Shown here piece by piece: positions 1 to 10,859 of a stretch of DNA of 64,000 nucleotides. This DNA comes from Candidula unifasciata (lineage: Eukaryota > Mollusca > Gastropoda > Stylommatophora > Geomitridae), in NCBI GenBank assembly GCA_905116865.2, contig CAJHNH020002424.1, forward strand, positions 611,501 to 675,500. Direction: 5' to 3'. Within the stretch, counting starts at the first letter, position 1, and every line of letters starts with the position of its first letter. A program made the position numbers and the translations under genes. The notes beneath the pieces are model-generated. The model saw only the letters and a list, made by a program, of their open reading frames with translations, was not told the origin of the DNA and made no database searches.

Positions 1-718
1 CTGGTGCTGCAGAATGAGAAGTTCAACAAATAATTCATGACAATTCCGTCCCAACTGATGTGATTGTATATACAGATGGCTCTGTGTTGAGGGACAGACG
101 AAGTGCATAGAGGTTCATCGCAAATGCGAATTAACGTGGCTTGGTGCAACAAAGCCTCCCATTTGATATCACAACGTCTAGTTTGAGAATGGAGGAGGAG
201 GCAGTCACTGCTGCCTTATGTTGGCTTGAGAATCAGCTGTACACACATGTTGTAATTGTAACTGACTCACAGAACATGCTCAGAAAGGTGGAGACAGGCA
301 TGCTTTGCGCAGAGTGGCAAGCATCACTTCAGAGATCCCGGGTAGTTAGCATCCTTTGGATAACTTTTTTTCCACGTTATTCCAGTGGTGTGTTAGGAAA
401 CGAGCAGACAGATGGACTGGCCGGTTCTGCACCACTTAGTGGTGAACTGATGTATAACAAGCTGGATGTTGTGAGGACCCTTTGGGAGCGAGTGAACAGT
501 GTCGAGGAACAGATAGATCATTAGCGACTGAGGAGAACGGCACTGTAATGAGTTACAAGGGGATCTGGCCGACGCTCGACACTCAGGGGAAAGGCGAGAC
601 GGATATACAATCAAATAGTTACTGGTACCATCGGAATTTTAACACTTCGCTTGCTGCTAGAGATGGGCACTGAACACTTATGGTGGTGTTCCGAGTGCTG
701 TGATGTCGATTCCTAATT
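1..718 (+). mobile_element. non-LTR retrotransposon fragment, RNase H domain and 3' end
   Basis: Reading the + strand gives RNase H landmarks in order: VYTDGSV near 67-87 (first catalytic Asp), an EEEAVTAAL block with the Glu near 190-215, VTDSQNML near 258-281 (second Asp), and GNEQTDGLAG near 397-423 (third Asp). After 524 the frame breaks, and the tail that in sister copies reads GTISIGTLRWLLKM is only recognisable piecewise to about 718. The same family recurs at 2105, 15540, 23505, 25615, 27464, 45235 and 63098. The element is 5'-truncated by the window edge and carries frameshifts, so it is dead. RNase H-bearing non-LTR elements place this domain after the reverse transcriptase, which agrees with a 3' end fragment. 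Confidence 0.8.
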
Positions 719-729
719 CAACATTCAAC

Positions 730-1470
730 ATTCATAAGCGGGCTGTCCGGCCTACTGTTTCCCCTAGTCGTCTGCCTAGTTGTATCAAAAGTGACTGCAA
801 TTTCTTTTAAAGACTATTTTTAAAGAAGTCTACCCCTCTAACCATCCAGTCGACCCCTCCACTAGATGTCTGACCATCTGTTTTCTCTGGTCATCTGCCG
901 AGTTGTATCATAAATGACTGTACACTTACAAGACTTGTCAACTATTCATCACGGAGGTTATCTTACTTTCTCACAAAATGACGGTGTGGCCGATGTTTTT
1001 TTTTTAAAAGTACACCGTGTTAAAGGTGAGGACGCAGCAGCCTCTGGTTGGGATGCAGCCGTTATGACCCGCCTTTAATATTTGATTCTTTTTTTTAAAT
1101 AAAGGGACTAAAATCGTTTGTAAGATAACAAGATAGCCTCTGTGAAGAACAGCTGACAAGACTTGTAAGTGTACAGTTGCACTGAAGATTGCACAGGACA
1201 GGAAAGCACGGAAAGTCCTCTCTGAAGCCTCATGTGCCACTAGGCAAAACGAGAACTGATGATGATGTAAGTGTACAGTCACTTATGGTACAACACAGCA
1301 GACGACCAGGGAAAGCAGGTGGTCAGATATCTAATTGAAGGGATGTAGATGAGACGATTGCCTTTTAAAATCGTCCTTTTTACTTAGTGAAAAAAGTGCG
1401 CAGTCACTTATGATACGACCAGGTGGATGACTAGGGGTAACAATCGAACGAACAGCCAGTTAAAAGGACG
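730..1470. mobile_element. foldback element with long imperfect inverted repeats
   Basis: The left arm (about 735-970) reappears as reverse complement in the right arm (about 1130-1470). Matching blocks include CCCCTAGTCGTCTGCC with GGATGACTAGGGG, a GTATCATAAATGACTGTACA block with its inverse near 1270-1290, and TTACAAGACTTGTCA with its inverse near 1155-1168. Spacer sequence with T-rich tracts sits at about 975-1130. No transposase reading frame is visible, so this looks like a non-autonomous foldback element. Exact ends and a target duplication were not resolved. Confidence 0.6.
1178..1265 (+). mobile_element. 88-bp LINE 3' tail insertion with 14-bp target duplication
   Basis: TGTAAGTGTACAGT occurs at 1164-1177 and again at 1266-1279, directly flanking this stretch. 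The insert contains ATTGCACAGGACAGG and ends in GATGATGA, matching the 3' untranslated end of the RNase H LINE copy near 16015-16095. It is a strongly 5'-truncated copy inserted into the right arm of the foldback element. Confidence 0.75.
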
Positions 1471-1511
1471 ACATGTTGGTTAGACAAGTATGCTAGCCTC
1501 ATTGAAGCCTC

Positions 1512-2104
1512 CTTAAACTTGATATCATATGTCTTTCTTGTAAGACTTTATTTCATTTTCAATATACGACTCTTATATTTGGATATTCGTTTCCTTCTCT
1601 CACTTAATTATGTTGTTATTGTTTCAAAAAGTATCTGGCTCCTACTTGATAAATTTTCATAACCGACTGACTTTCTTTCAACCCCACCCGGACAAGGCAA
1701 CGAGCGATGAACACCCGACACAAGATGCCACCGTTCGGATGAGAAACCATGTTCAACCCTTATATTATATTTATTGTTCCTGACAATAACCGGAGTGAGG
1801 ACTTTAAAATAACCCCTCCCCCCTCTCCCCCCAAACAAAATTGCGTCTTGTATTGGGGTGACTTACAGAATTCTTGTCTCAATTAATGAATGAAGTTTAA
1901 GAGACTCTTCCGAATACCGTTCTCAAATTATTCACTGTGAAAAAATCCCTTTGAGGGCCTTCCGTTTTTTTTTTAAATATAAGTTTAATCCCCTAGGACC
2001 ACACAAGGAGCGATAAATACACAGCGGCACAAAGTGCCACCATTCGGATGAGAATCACCTGGGTACAAGTCTAAGAAATCCAGTTCAAACGTTAGGTTAT
2101 ATTA
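1512..2104. repeat. tandemly duplicated segment, copy 1
   Basis: This begins with a CTTTCTTGTAAGACTTTAT block and then holds two related modules, A (about 1677-1850) and B (about 1992-2104), each carrying GAGCGATRAA followed by CCATTCGGATGAGAA. The same order recurs in copy 2, which is split by a LINE into 2219-2325 and 6041-6395. No coding sequence is visible. Confidence 0.65.
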
Positions 2105-2215
2105 GGGCCCCGTCAACCATCGAAATTTGAACTCTTCGCTTGCTGCTGAAGATGGGGGTGGAACGCTAATGGGAGTGTACTGAATGCTAAGATTTCTTTT
2201 CTTAATTCCACATAA
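2105..2215 (+). mobile_element. RNase H LINE 3' end fragment
   Basis: The stretch TTCGCTTGCTGCTGAAGATG with following GGGAGTG...TGAATGCTAAGA matches the C-terminal coding end of the RNase H LINE family (compare about 646-712). It is short and frameshifted. Confidence 0.55.
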
Positions 2216-2218
2216 TGC

Positions 2219-2325
2219 TTTAACTTGTTATCCTATGTCATTCTTGTAAGACTTTGTTCTATTTTCAATGTATGACTATTATAATAGATACTCGGGGGTT
2301 TTTTCTGTCACTTATTTATGTTGTT
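2219..2325. repeat. tandemly duplicated segment, copy 2, left part
   Basis: The block around CATTCTTGTAAGACTTTGTT repeats the sequence at 1515-1615. It is cut at 2325 by the LINE and resumes at 6041. ATTTATGTTGTT is present at both 2314-2325 and 6041-6052. Confidence 0.6.
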
Positions 2326-5300
2326 CATTGGCACCTTTCCGTCTTTCCAGACGATAGTGTTATATTGCGCTATGAGGAGGCATGAGACTCACAGCCTATG
2401 GCGATGGCGAGTGTGACTAGCAAGACCCGCCCGTGTCAAGAAAAGTCTTCCACAATGATAGCATGGGATTTCAGGACCTTTGTTAACAACATTTGTGTTT
2501 AATCCGTTTCTTTTGAGACGCTCAGCTCTCATCCTTTCTGCAATCATTTCTTCCTTCAGTCTCATTCCCTTCCTGATATGCCCTTTCCACACAACACGGT
2601 CCATGGCATCTTGTTTCCATGAGTCCGCCTCAATACCTGTATCATTCATGTCCCGCTTGCATACATCTTTATAACGTAGTAGAGGTCGGCCTCGACATCT
2701 TCCTCCTGTCTTTAATTCACCATAAGGGGTGTCCTTTGGGACTCTGCCATCCTCTATTCTCCATGTGTGACCCAGCCACCTGAGCCTTCGAAGACTGAGC
2801 ATGGAAAAGACTGTTGTAGTACCAGTGTTTGTGACTTTGTCCTGCCACTTAATGCCAAGTATTCTTCTTAGGCATCGCATGTGAAAGCTATTAAGCCGTC
2901 TCTCTTGGTGCAAATAGGTTGACCAAGTTTCACTGCCATAAAGCAGAGTGCTAAGAACACAAATCTGATAGACAAGGGTTTTTGTTTTAATTGTGAGCTT
3001 TCTGTTCTCCCAAACTCTCTTTGTCAATCTGCTCATTGTTGTTGCTGCCTTACCTATCCTGATGTTGATTTCTTGGTCCAGCGATTGTTTACTATTCACT
3101 GGGGAACCCAGATAAGTAAAATGATCTACTGTCTCAAGCTCTCCACCGTCAATGTAGACTGTAGGTCTGTCATTGACACCTTGCACCATAACCTTTGTCT
3201 TCTTTTTGCTGACTGTTAGTCCAAATTCACAGCACGCATCAGCAAAGGCAGATATTAAACATTGCAGCTCCTCCTCTGAGTGGGTGGTTATTGCGGCATC
3301 ATTTGCAAACAGCAGCTCTCTGATAAGTACCTTTCTTATCCTAGTTTTGGCCTTCAGCCTGCGTGCATTGTAAAGGCTGCCGTCACATCGAGATTGAATG
3401 AAAATACCACCCTCCTGATCTCGAAAGGCAATGTCAAAAGAAGTAAAAAGTATATACAAAGAGGGTAGGAGCAAGTACACACACCTGCTTCACTCCATTT
3501 TTGATTAAAAACTCGTCCGATGTTTCACCATCAAAGTTGATTTTACCTTTTATACCTGTGTGGAACGACTCAATAATACTCAGTAGAGTAGGTGGACACC
3601 AAATCTTCCTCGGTGCACTGAACAGACCTTTTCGACTAACCAAATCAAATTTTTTGGTAAGATCAATCAAAAACAACATAAAGTGGTTGATTTTGTTCGC
3701 GGCATTTTTCCTGCAACTGACGTAATGAAAATATCATATCTGTGGTAGATCGGTTTCCACGAAAGCCACACTGGGACTCTGGGTAAACGCGATCTCCCAG
3801 GATCTGAAGTCTTCGCAGAACAATTCTCGCGAGCACTTTTCCAACAGTACACAGCAATGATATTCCCCTGTAGTTATTGCAGTCACTCCGATCACCCTTG
3901 TTCTTGTACATAGTTATGATGTTTGCATCTTTGAAATCTTGCGGAAACCTCTCTCCTCTTGCCAGCAGAGTGTTATTAGCTGATGGGTGTGTGGGGTTAG
4001 AACGTCTTTCCCACTCCTGATGATTTCAGTAGGAATTCCATCTCTGCCTGGGACCTTCCCTGAAGCCAGTTCGTCAATAGTATTCCCAACTTCTACAACT
4101 GTTGGAAATGTGTCCAGATAGTCAAGAGTTGGTAGCATCTCCATGGCATTAAGAGCACCATCTGCTAGTTTAGTATCAACTGAGTAAAGCTCCAGATAAT
4201 GTTCCACCCATCTATCTAGCAGCTTCTTCTTGTCATTAATAATCTCCCCATTCAAATTCTTTAGTGGTGCATTTTTTTTAAATTATAGGACCGATGGCCT
4301 TCTTGATTCCCTCATACATGCCTCTAACATTACCACCACTGCTAGCATTTTGAATGCTTTCACATAGCTGGATCCAGTGGTTATTAGCACACTGCCTAGC
4401 TACCTTTTGCAAATAATTTTTAGCTGCTCTTAATTCAATGAGAGTGTTCCTTGTTGTTCTTTCCTTGTTTCTCAGTAGTATTGCCTTTTTGCTGTCAATT
4501 AAAGGTTGGAGTGTCTGGCTATTTGCTTCAAACCAGTCCTTACTTCTATTTTCTCTAATCCCATAGACTGATACAGTTGTTTTGTAAACAGTCTCCCTAA
4601 AGTCATCACATTTTAGGCTTGCTGTAGAGTTATCCTGGATATGGGTGAAAGCATCTTCAAGCTGTTGTTGAAACTCAAAACACTTTTAAGGATTTTTAGT
4701 TTTGGAAATATTTAACCTAGGGATATATTTGTTCTTTAAAGTGAAAATTCTCTTTGGTTTCATCTGAATTCTTGCAGCAACCAGGGAATGGTCGGTATCA
4801 CAGTCACCACTGTGGTAGCTACGAGTTAGTGATACGCAGTTCAAGTGCTGCCTCCTTGTGAGAATAAGGTCCAGCTGGTGCCAGTGGCCAGATCTTGGAT
4901 GTTTCCATGACACCTTATGACGGTCTTTAGTTTTGAAAAAGGAGTTTGTGATGCACAAGTCACTTCTAGTGCAGAATTCCAGTAGTCTCTGCCCATTTTT
5001 ATTCATGTGGCCAACATTATATTTTCCAAGAAAAACTGGCTATGAGTTTGAGTCTGACCCTACGCGAGCATTAAAATCACCAAGTATATAGACGCCGTCA
5101 GATTTAGGAATTGATTTCACTGCGTTATCCAGTTCCTCATAAAAAGAGTCCTTTGCGTCCTCTGCTGACGTTAGAGTGGGTGCATCTGCAGTAACAAGGG
5201 TAATAAAACCGCTTGGGGTAGACAATCGTAGGGATAATATTGTGTCACTTCCTCCAGTTGGACTCTCAACTGATCCTAACAATGAATTCTTTATTGCAAA

Positions 5301-6040
5301 TCCCACTCCATACATCCTGATTTCTTCCTGGCCTCTGCCTTTCCAGAAAAATGTAGTTTTTTTCTCTAATAGACCCATCCTCTGGCAGACGGGTTTCTTG
5401 CAGGCCAGCAATATCTATGTCAAGTATGTTGAGTTCGGCATCAATGATAGCTGTTTTTCTCACATCATTAATGTTTTCCAGGTCAGTGGAAAACCCTGGA
5501 CACATGGTCCTCACGTTCCAAGAGCCAAGTCGAAGCTTGGTGTTATGTTTCTTTTTATTGCCTGGTGCATTGGTTATACAGCCTGCAGTTCGGATTTTGT
5601 CCTAGCTCCAACCACCCATTGAAGCATACAAGCTGTGGCGGATCAACACCTTATTGGCTGGGGCCTTCCCAGCTTAAGGCGGACGGTAGTTGATCATGAC
5701 ATTCGAAGATGTCTCCCACCGTCAGAGGCAACCCGTGGCGCCCCTGTCTACGCCAACTGACAAGGACTTATAATCCGTAACCGCTGCCTCTCGATTTGTT
5801 TCCGAGACCGATTAAGGCCAGGGATAAAGTTCCTCCTCTCCACAGCACAAAGCCTGGGCAGTATTGTAGAAATCATATGTTGCCCATGCATAATGATCCC
5901 TCTCTCGACCTGCCTTGTTTACTCCAAAGGAAAGGTAAAACCAGTACGTTTGGGACGAGGCAGGTTGCAGAAGCTGCCGGATCAGAAGAGCAGTGCTCTA
6001 CCTGTCCGCCTGTTAGAGCTTACCTCCTAGACCAGCTGCC
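2326..6040 (-). mobile_element. near full-length non-LTR retrotransposon (endonuclease-RT) with target duplication
   Basis: ATTTATGTTGTT at 2314-2325 and 6041-6052 is an exact 12-bp target duplication, so the element has about 3.7 kb. Read on the minus strand, it has a noncoding leader (about 6040-5530), an AP-type endonuclease, a linker, a reverse transcriptase, and a C-terminal C2H2 finger at about 2455-2395. The 3' end has no poly(A). Several frameshifts and stops interrupt the reading frame. Clade assignment within the RTE/Jockey/CR1 range is not attempted. The insertion splits an older tandem duplication, so it postdates that event. Confidence 0.85.
2389..5517 (-). pseudogene. decayed endonuclease-reverse transcriptase ORF
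   Basis: On the minus strand the endonuclease starts near 5517 (IAGLQETRLPEDG at about 5415-5377) and shows GDFNARVGSDSNS before a stop near 5040. Its C-terminal part includes DTDHSLV (about 4810-4790). An open linker runs from about 4690 to 4260. The RT follows with GKVPGRDGIPTEI (about 4060-4020), NNYRGISLL (near 3880-3850), GFRGNRSTTDM (about 3770-3735), KNGVKQ, and then LLFANDAAI near 3317-3290. The catalytic pair reads FAND rather than FADD, so a metal-binding Asp is replaced by Asn. Thumb motifs YLGSPV, LLYGSETW and RCLRRILGIKW follow. A terminal C-x2-C, H-x3/5-H finger ends the protein. At least five frame breaks exist. Confidence 0.85.
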
Positions 6041-6395
6041 ATTTATGTTGTTATTGTTGCGATAAACACACAGCGACACAAGATGTCACCATTCGGATGA
6101 GAAACCCCGTTCAACCCTTAGATTATACTTAGGGTCTCTAATGATAACAGGAGTGAGGGTTTTAAAATAACCCCCAAAAAGAAATTGCGTCTCCCCCCCC
6201 CCCTTTCCCCCCTAGGACCGCACAACGAGCGATAAATACCCAGCGGTAATAAGTGTCGCCATTCGGATGAGAATCACCTATGTACAAGTCCCAGAAACCC
6301 CGTTCAACCGTAATGTTATATTAGGTCCCTCGACAACAGCCGGAGTTTGGCTTTAAAAAAAAAAAAAAAAAATTGCCTCCCATAACGGGACGACC
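6041..6395. repeat. tandemly duplicated segment, copy 2, right part
   Basis: After ATTTATGTTGTTATTGTT come module A (about 6056-6195) and module B (about 6205-6395). Each has the GCGATAAA and CCATTCGGATGAGAA blocks seen in copy 1. It ends in a poly(A)-like run near 6355-6371. About 70 bp present in copy 1 near 1620-1680 is missing here. Confidence 0.6.
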
Positions 6396-6691
6396 ATCTA
6401 TCTATGTTCATGTCTCCTCTCGTAGACACTTCAGTTAAGATTATCTTGTATAGTCTGGTTCGTGTTTGTGGGATTGTGTATTCCTGTAATCATATGTGTT
6501 GATGAAGACTCTCTAGTCGTAACATTCACTTGTCGTCTGTGATAATTTGAAAGGTACCAGTTCTACTTTTTGTTTGTTCTGATATTTTTTCATGAAAAGA
6601 ATATGTACAGTTCCTGATTTGGCTTCTTCTGTGGGGTCTTATGTCAGCAAGACAAAGGGGAGGCTATTGATTATTTATAATGTAACAAAAC
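6396..6691. other. unassigned sequence
   Basis: No coding signal, repeat homology within the window or structural motif was recognised here. It includes the pre-insertion target site of the hAT element at its right end. Confidence 0.4.
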
Positions 6692-6699
6692 CAGAAGAG

Positions 6700-9027
6700 C
6701 AGTGTTGCCACTTTGGATCTTTTATATCTAAATTTAGATCTTTTTCATTGCTTTTAGATACTGTTTTTGACGTTTAGATCCTAAATATTTTTCTAGATAC
6801 TTTTCATATGGACTTAGATATTTTAAAGATTTTTTTTTTCTTTCATTGTCAATTTAATAATTACTGTTTAAAATATTTACTACAATATTTTTGCTTTGTT
6901 CTGGCACGTACATTGTGACAACTGCCATTACTTGAACTTTGAACTCTCACTGGGGGTCAACACACAAATATCTGGCAGCCCCGGTACTGATTAATAAAAA
7001 CGCGCGTAAATCATACTAACTTTGTTTCAACCGTATCCTCACGGTGCTGACTTTGCGTTTTTCTTTTTCATGTGTTTTAAAAAAAATAATTGCTCACCTT
7101 CTTATGTGGCTTTTCACTTTGAAAAAACAACCTTTCAACATGCCAAAAGTAAAGTATGAGCAAACAATTTTGAAAGAGTGGTTGCATGATGACAAAATTA
7201 AAAACTGGGGATATGACCAAAGCTTGTTGTAAGTACTGCAAGTGTGAAATTTAAAGCGAAAATACAAAACTCAAAGAGTCATGCAGAGACTAAAAAAACA
7301 TAAAACTGCAGTTTCATTTAAAGATATTACACCGCTGACATCTGTTTTCAGAACTATACTGATAAATGAATCATCAAAAGTTGAAGTATCAGTCGCAATG
7401 TTTTTAATTTGTCACTGCGCAATTTCAAACTGTGACCATTTTTGATCGATTTGTAAAAAATCTTGGACTAGTTCAATTTGAAAAGTGTGGTGTAGAAAGT
7501 ATAGTTTAGGAACTGAAGGATCTTTTAATCATCAAACAGTTAGGCTTGAAGAATTTGGCTGTAATTGGTACTGATAATGTCTCAGTGATGGTTGGTATAA
7601 ACAATGGCGTTTATGCCAAGTTGAAGGAAGCTAACCCATCGTTAATACTTATAAAATGTATGCGTCATTCATTGCAGCTAGCATTATCACATGCTTCATC
7701 TAAATATTTACCAAGGAATTTGGAATACCTTATTGCTGAAACACTTTACTGGTTTTCCAAATCATTTGTCAGACAACAGCAATACAATACATTATATACA
7801 GCCTTGAATGATGGTTCCACACCACCGAAAATTCTGTCAGATTGCAAAACTAGATGGTTATCAATTTAACGAGCTGTTGAAAGAATTATGAAGCAATGGC
7901 TGAAGTTGAAGACACACTTTGAAAATAACAAGACAAAGTGAAAAGTGCTACACAGCTGAAATACTATATGGAATGTACAGTGATAAAAACAATTTGTCAT
8001 TCATTCTCTTTTTATACCCTATTCTAATGGAAGTGCAAAAAGTTAATAAACTGTCCGAATCTAAACTTGTTGATAAAGTTAAATTACTTGATGATCTCAC
8101 ATTGCTATTTCACTCGGTAAAAGACTGGTGTTGCCAACTTCTAAAGCTCATTTTGCTCACTTGCACTATAGAGAGCTATTTGGCTCCTAAGCCACACCTT
8201 GGATATTAAATCGAATCAAAAATTGATGATTTAAAAACAAAAGGACTGTTAAACAGACAATGAAGAGAACAACTTAAGAAAACGCTGTCAAGATTTCCTT
8301 ATCTCATTATTGAAGCAGAGACTTCATGAAAATCTAGATGTTTTGAAAAATATTTCAATTTTTTCTGTGAGCAACCTACTTCAGCCAGTAAAGGACATAC
8401 CTAAATATTGTAAAGTTATGAAATTTTTAGTGGCTACTGATAATAGTGTCGCGGAAGCAGAATATCAGTTAACCAAAATAAAGTTAGCTGAATGGACAAA
8501 CAAAACAGAAACTAAAGTGAGAACATTTAAAGATGCCTCATCAAACAGTCCATTCTTTAAGCTCTTTAAAAGTGCCATGTCTGCCATGATACTACCCCAT
8601 TCAAATGCTGACGTAGAAAGAGTTTTTAGTGCTAGGAATTATATTATATATAACCTGAAAAACAGGATAAAATTTGACCACTTAAATGCTATCGTGCCAT
8701 TAAAATTCGGCCTGATGAGACTAGAGAAATAAGCCTACTGTTCCACTTATACAGAAATTTGAACAGCTAAAGCATACCAGGGTCATTTTGGATCTGAAGC
8801 TTCAACTTCATTATTCAAGCTAAGTTTATCCTGTGGATCTTGTGAGGCAGACATCAGTGAAGTTGAGGACATAATTATGTAGGGTAAGTCATAACAAAAG
8901 CTATGTAATTTTTGACTTTTTCAATTTGGATGTTTTTTCTAGATCTTTTCCACGCAGATTTAGATCTTTTTAGATATTTTTTGACACCGTTTTGGCTATT
9001 TTTTGTCAAAGAAAAGTGGCAACACTG
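6700..9027 (+). mobile_element. hAT transposon with intact ends, decayed transposase
   Basis: The left end CAGTGTTGCCACTTT (6700-6714) and right end AAAGTGGCAACACTG (9013-9027) are perfect 15-bp inverted repeats. They are flanked by the 8-bp direct repeat CAGAAGAG at 6692-6699 and 9028-9035. Eight-bp duplications and CAG...CTG ends are characteristic of the hAT superfamily. Subterminal regions hold repeated TTTAGATCT/TTTAGATAC motifs (6729-6820 and 8938-8980), the kind of clustered short motif that hAT transposases bind. Element length is 2,328 bp. The clean ends allow precise delimitation although the coding part is broken. Confidence 0.95.
7140..8732 (+). pseudogene. hAT transposase remnant (BED finger to hATC dimerisation domain)
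   Basis: The N-terminal part (from about 7140, MPKVKYEQTILKEWL) leads to CKYCKCEI near 7230-7255, the Cys pair of a BED-type zinc finger, followed by stops and frameshifts. The segment 7546-7869 has the hAT core GTDNVSVM...GVYAKLKEANPSL and CMRHSLQLALSHA, ending CKTRWLSI. The segment 7919-8209 continues in another frame. The last segment, 8310-8732, ends with the dimerisation motif LPHSNADVERVFSA and LNAI. At least four interruptions make it non-functional. It lies wholly inside the 6700-9027 element in the same orientation. Confidence 0.9.
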
Positions 9028-9506
9028 CAGAAGAGGAGCTGAAGTTTATTATTCTTCCGGGTGACGATATCGTCTTGTAAGTATTAACCACTACTTTTTC
9101 CCCATTATTCAAGGGGACGCTAAATCTACACAGGTATCTTTAAAATTCTATTTGTACATATTAATTCCCCAAGGGAAGCAGAGCATACGTTGTAGTGCCC
9201 CAAATGCTGTTGTCGTTTCTTCAGGAACTGGAACGGTTAAGACAGGGCTATTCAACTAAAGTTTGGTTTACTCAAGCGCCAAAAGTTTGGGCTCTACTTT
9301 CAAATACTCGCCAAACTATGTCTGAAGAGTAACGAAACTTTCATCGCTTAAACTTGTGAACATTGTAATATCTACATTCGACTGAAGTCGCCCTGTAATC
9401 GGAAATCGGAAATTGTCAGACTGATCGGCGACTTAATAACGCAGTAGGCAGTAGTAGAGCGCGTTAGTGACGTCGCATTACAGCAGAACAATGCAAATGT
9501 AAAGGT

Positions 9507-9779
9507 CATCATCATCATGTAGCAGGTCCTTTGCAGAACGTCGCTCTCATCACAGTCTGCCTGTAAGAAACTCGGTCTCTTGCCAGTTCCCCCGCCTCAT
9601 GAACTTTCACACTCAAGGAGTCACTTATATCCTGTGCCAATCTTCGTGTCGGTCGGCCTCTGCCCCTCCTTCCTGGTACCATGCCTTCTGCTATATTTTT
9701 TTCCAATCCGTCGTGGCGCTTGATATGACCAAAATATTTCAGCTTTCGAGAAAGGATATTGTTTATTAGCCAATCTTCC
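9507..9779 (-). mobile_element. LINE 3' end (RT C-terminus) with 11-bp target duplication
   Basis: AATGTAAAGGT occurs at 9496-9506 and 9780-9790. The minus-strand frame (9781-9515) reads RKLKYFGHIKRHDGLEK, GRRGRGRPTRRLAQDI and ends TFCKGPAT, the thumb/C-terminal segment of a reverse transcriptase. A (GAT)n tail lies at the element's 3' end near 9507-9518. It is a 273-bp 5'-truncated copy. Related tails occur at 36154, 22560 and 49143. Confidence 0.9.
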
Positions 9780-10184
9780 AATGTAAAGGTGGAGACTGGA
9801 AATTTAAAAGAATAGTGCTGATACTTTCTGAAAAAAGGGTTCCGATTTGTTGTGTGTATATAAAATGTACATATGATGGAAATTTAAAAATTGTCAATCT
9901 CATCATCATTATAATCATCATTAGTAACTGAACTTGTCAGGATACCAACACCACAAGCAAAAATTAGGGGTAGCCTTTGCTTTCCTCATCCCGTCCTTTT
10001 TTCTCCTTTTTTTTTGGTGGAATGAGGGTACCAGTCATAACCATCTTTTTAACCATTTTATTATTACCATTTTAATATTTTTGCTTCTGTAAATGTATAT
10101 CAAATATTGTAAACATTGTTTTCAACCAATAAACGTTTTTTTTTTTTTTAATGCAGGAACCCCCAAGCATAGAAAGATCATTAA

Positions 10185-10740
10185 CCCTACCAGACCGCTG
10201 GCCTGATTTTCCAGAAATTTCTTAACCTGGCGCTGTACCGCTGGCCCTAATTTTCGGTAATTTGTTTAGTACGGGAAAAAATGAATCGCGGACTAAAAAT
10301 AACTAGCCAATCATAATCAGATCTCGTTGATAGTCTTCCTAGATGTCCGCCTGTATGTGTTTGGATTAAATTTGTGTTCTTTACGTGAACAAATTCTGAA
10401 AATTCACAATAAAATGAGCGACTGATGAACCAAGCACTTCGACAGGAAATTAAAGTAGGCCTAGGCTTTTCACAGTCCAACAGGTGATCGATACTTTGGT
10501 GGTTTATTCAGACTCTGCAGGGTAATTATTTCATGAAGAATACGTTCACAGTTGAAGTGACACATTCAGCTAGATAAAAGCTTAAGTCTATTTTCTACAA
10601 TGTCTCCAAGTTTCATCTTATTCTAGCCACTTGTTTGCATGTAACTAATATTTGTGTATATCATGTTGGTTTTTTCGCGTTAATGCCCAGGAGCTCAGGT
10701 ATAAGGGAGAGTTAGGTTCAGGGCCTCAGGTCTGGTAGGG
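10185..10740. mobile_element. TTAA-flanked (piggyBac-type) non-autonomous element
   Basis: TTAA at 10181-10184 and 10741-10744 flanks inverted ends CCCTACCAGACC and GGTCTGGTAGGG (12 bp, perfect). TTAA duplication is the hallmark of piggyBac insertion. The 556-bp body shows no transposase frame. It is nested inside the 9243-10833 element. Confidence 0.75.
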
Positions 10741-10859
10741 TTAATACAATACAGCTGGCAACAACCCATAGGCCACTTTATAGGCCTTTTGCCGGTCAGA
10801 TTTGCCCTGCAGGCCGCTAGTTGAATAGACCTGGGTTAAGTAAGACATAGGTTATAAAC

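Larger units (their letters stand above)
9243..10833. mobile_element. hAT-like non-autonomous element with nested insertions
   Basis: CAGGGCTATTCAACTA (9243-9258) is matched by TAGTTGAATAGACCTG (10818-10833), an inverted repeat identical at 15 of 16 positions. Flanks are GGTTAAGA and GGTTAAGT, a 7/8 match to an 8-bp duplication. No transposase remains are visible in the element's own sequence. It carries two younger insertions, a LINE tail (9507-9779) and a TTAA-type element (10185-10740). Confidence 0.8.

Noticed and set aside
2480..3468. Several plus-strand frames
   Set aside because: Antisense shadows of the minus-strand RT.
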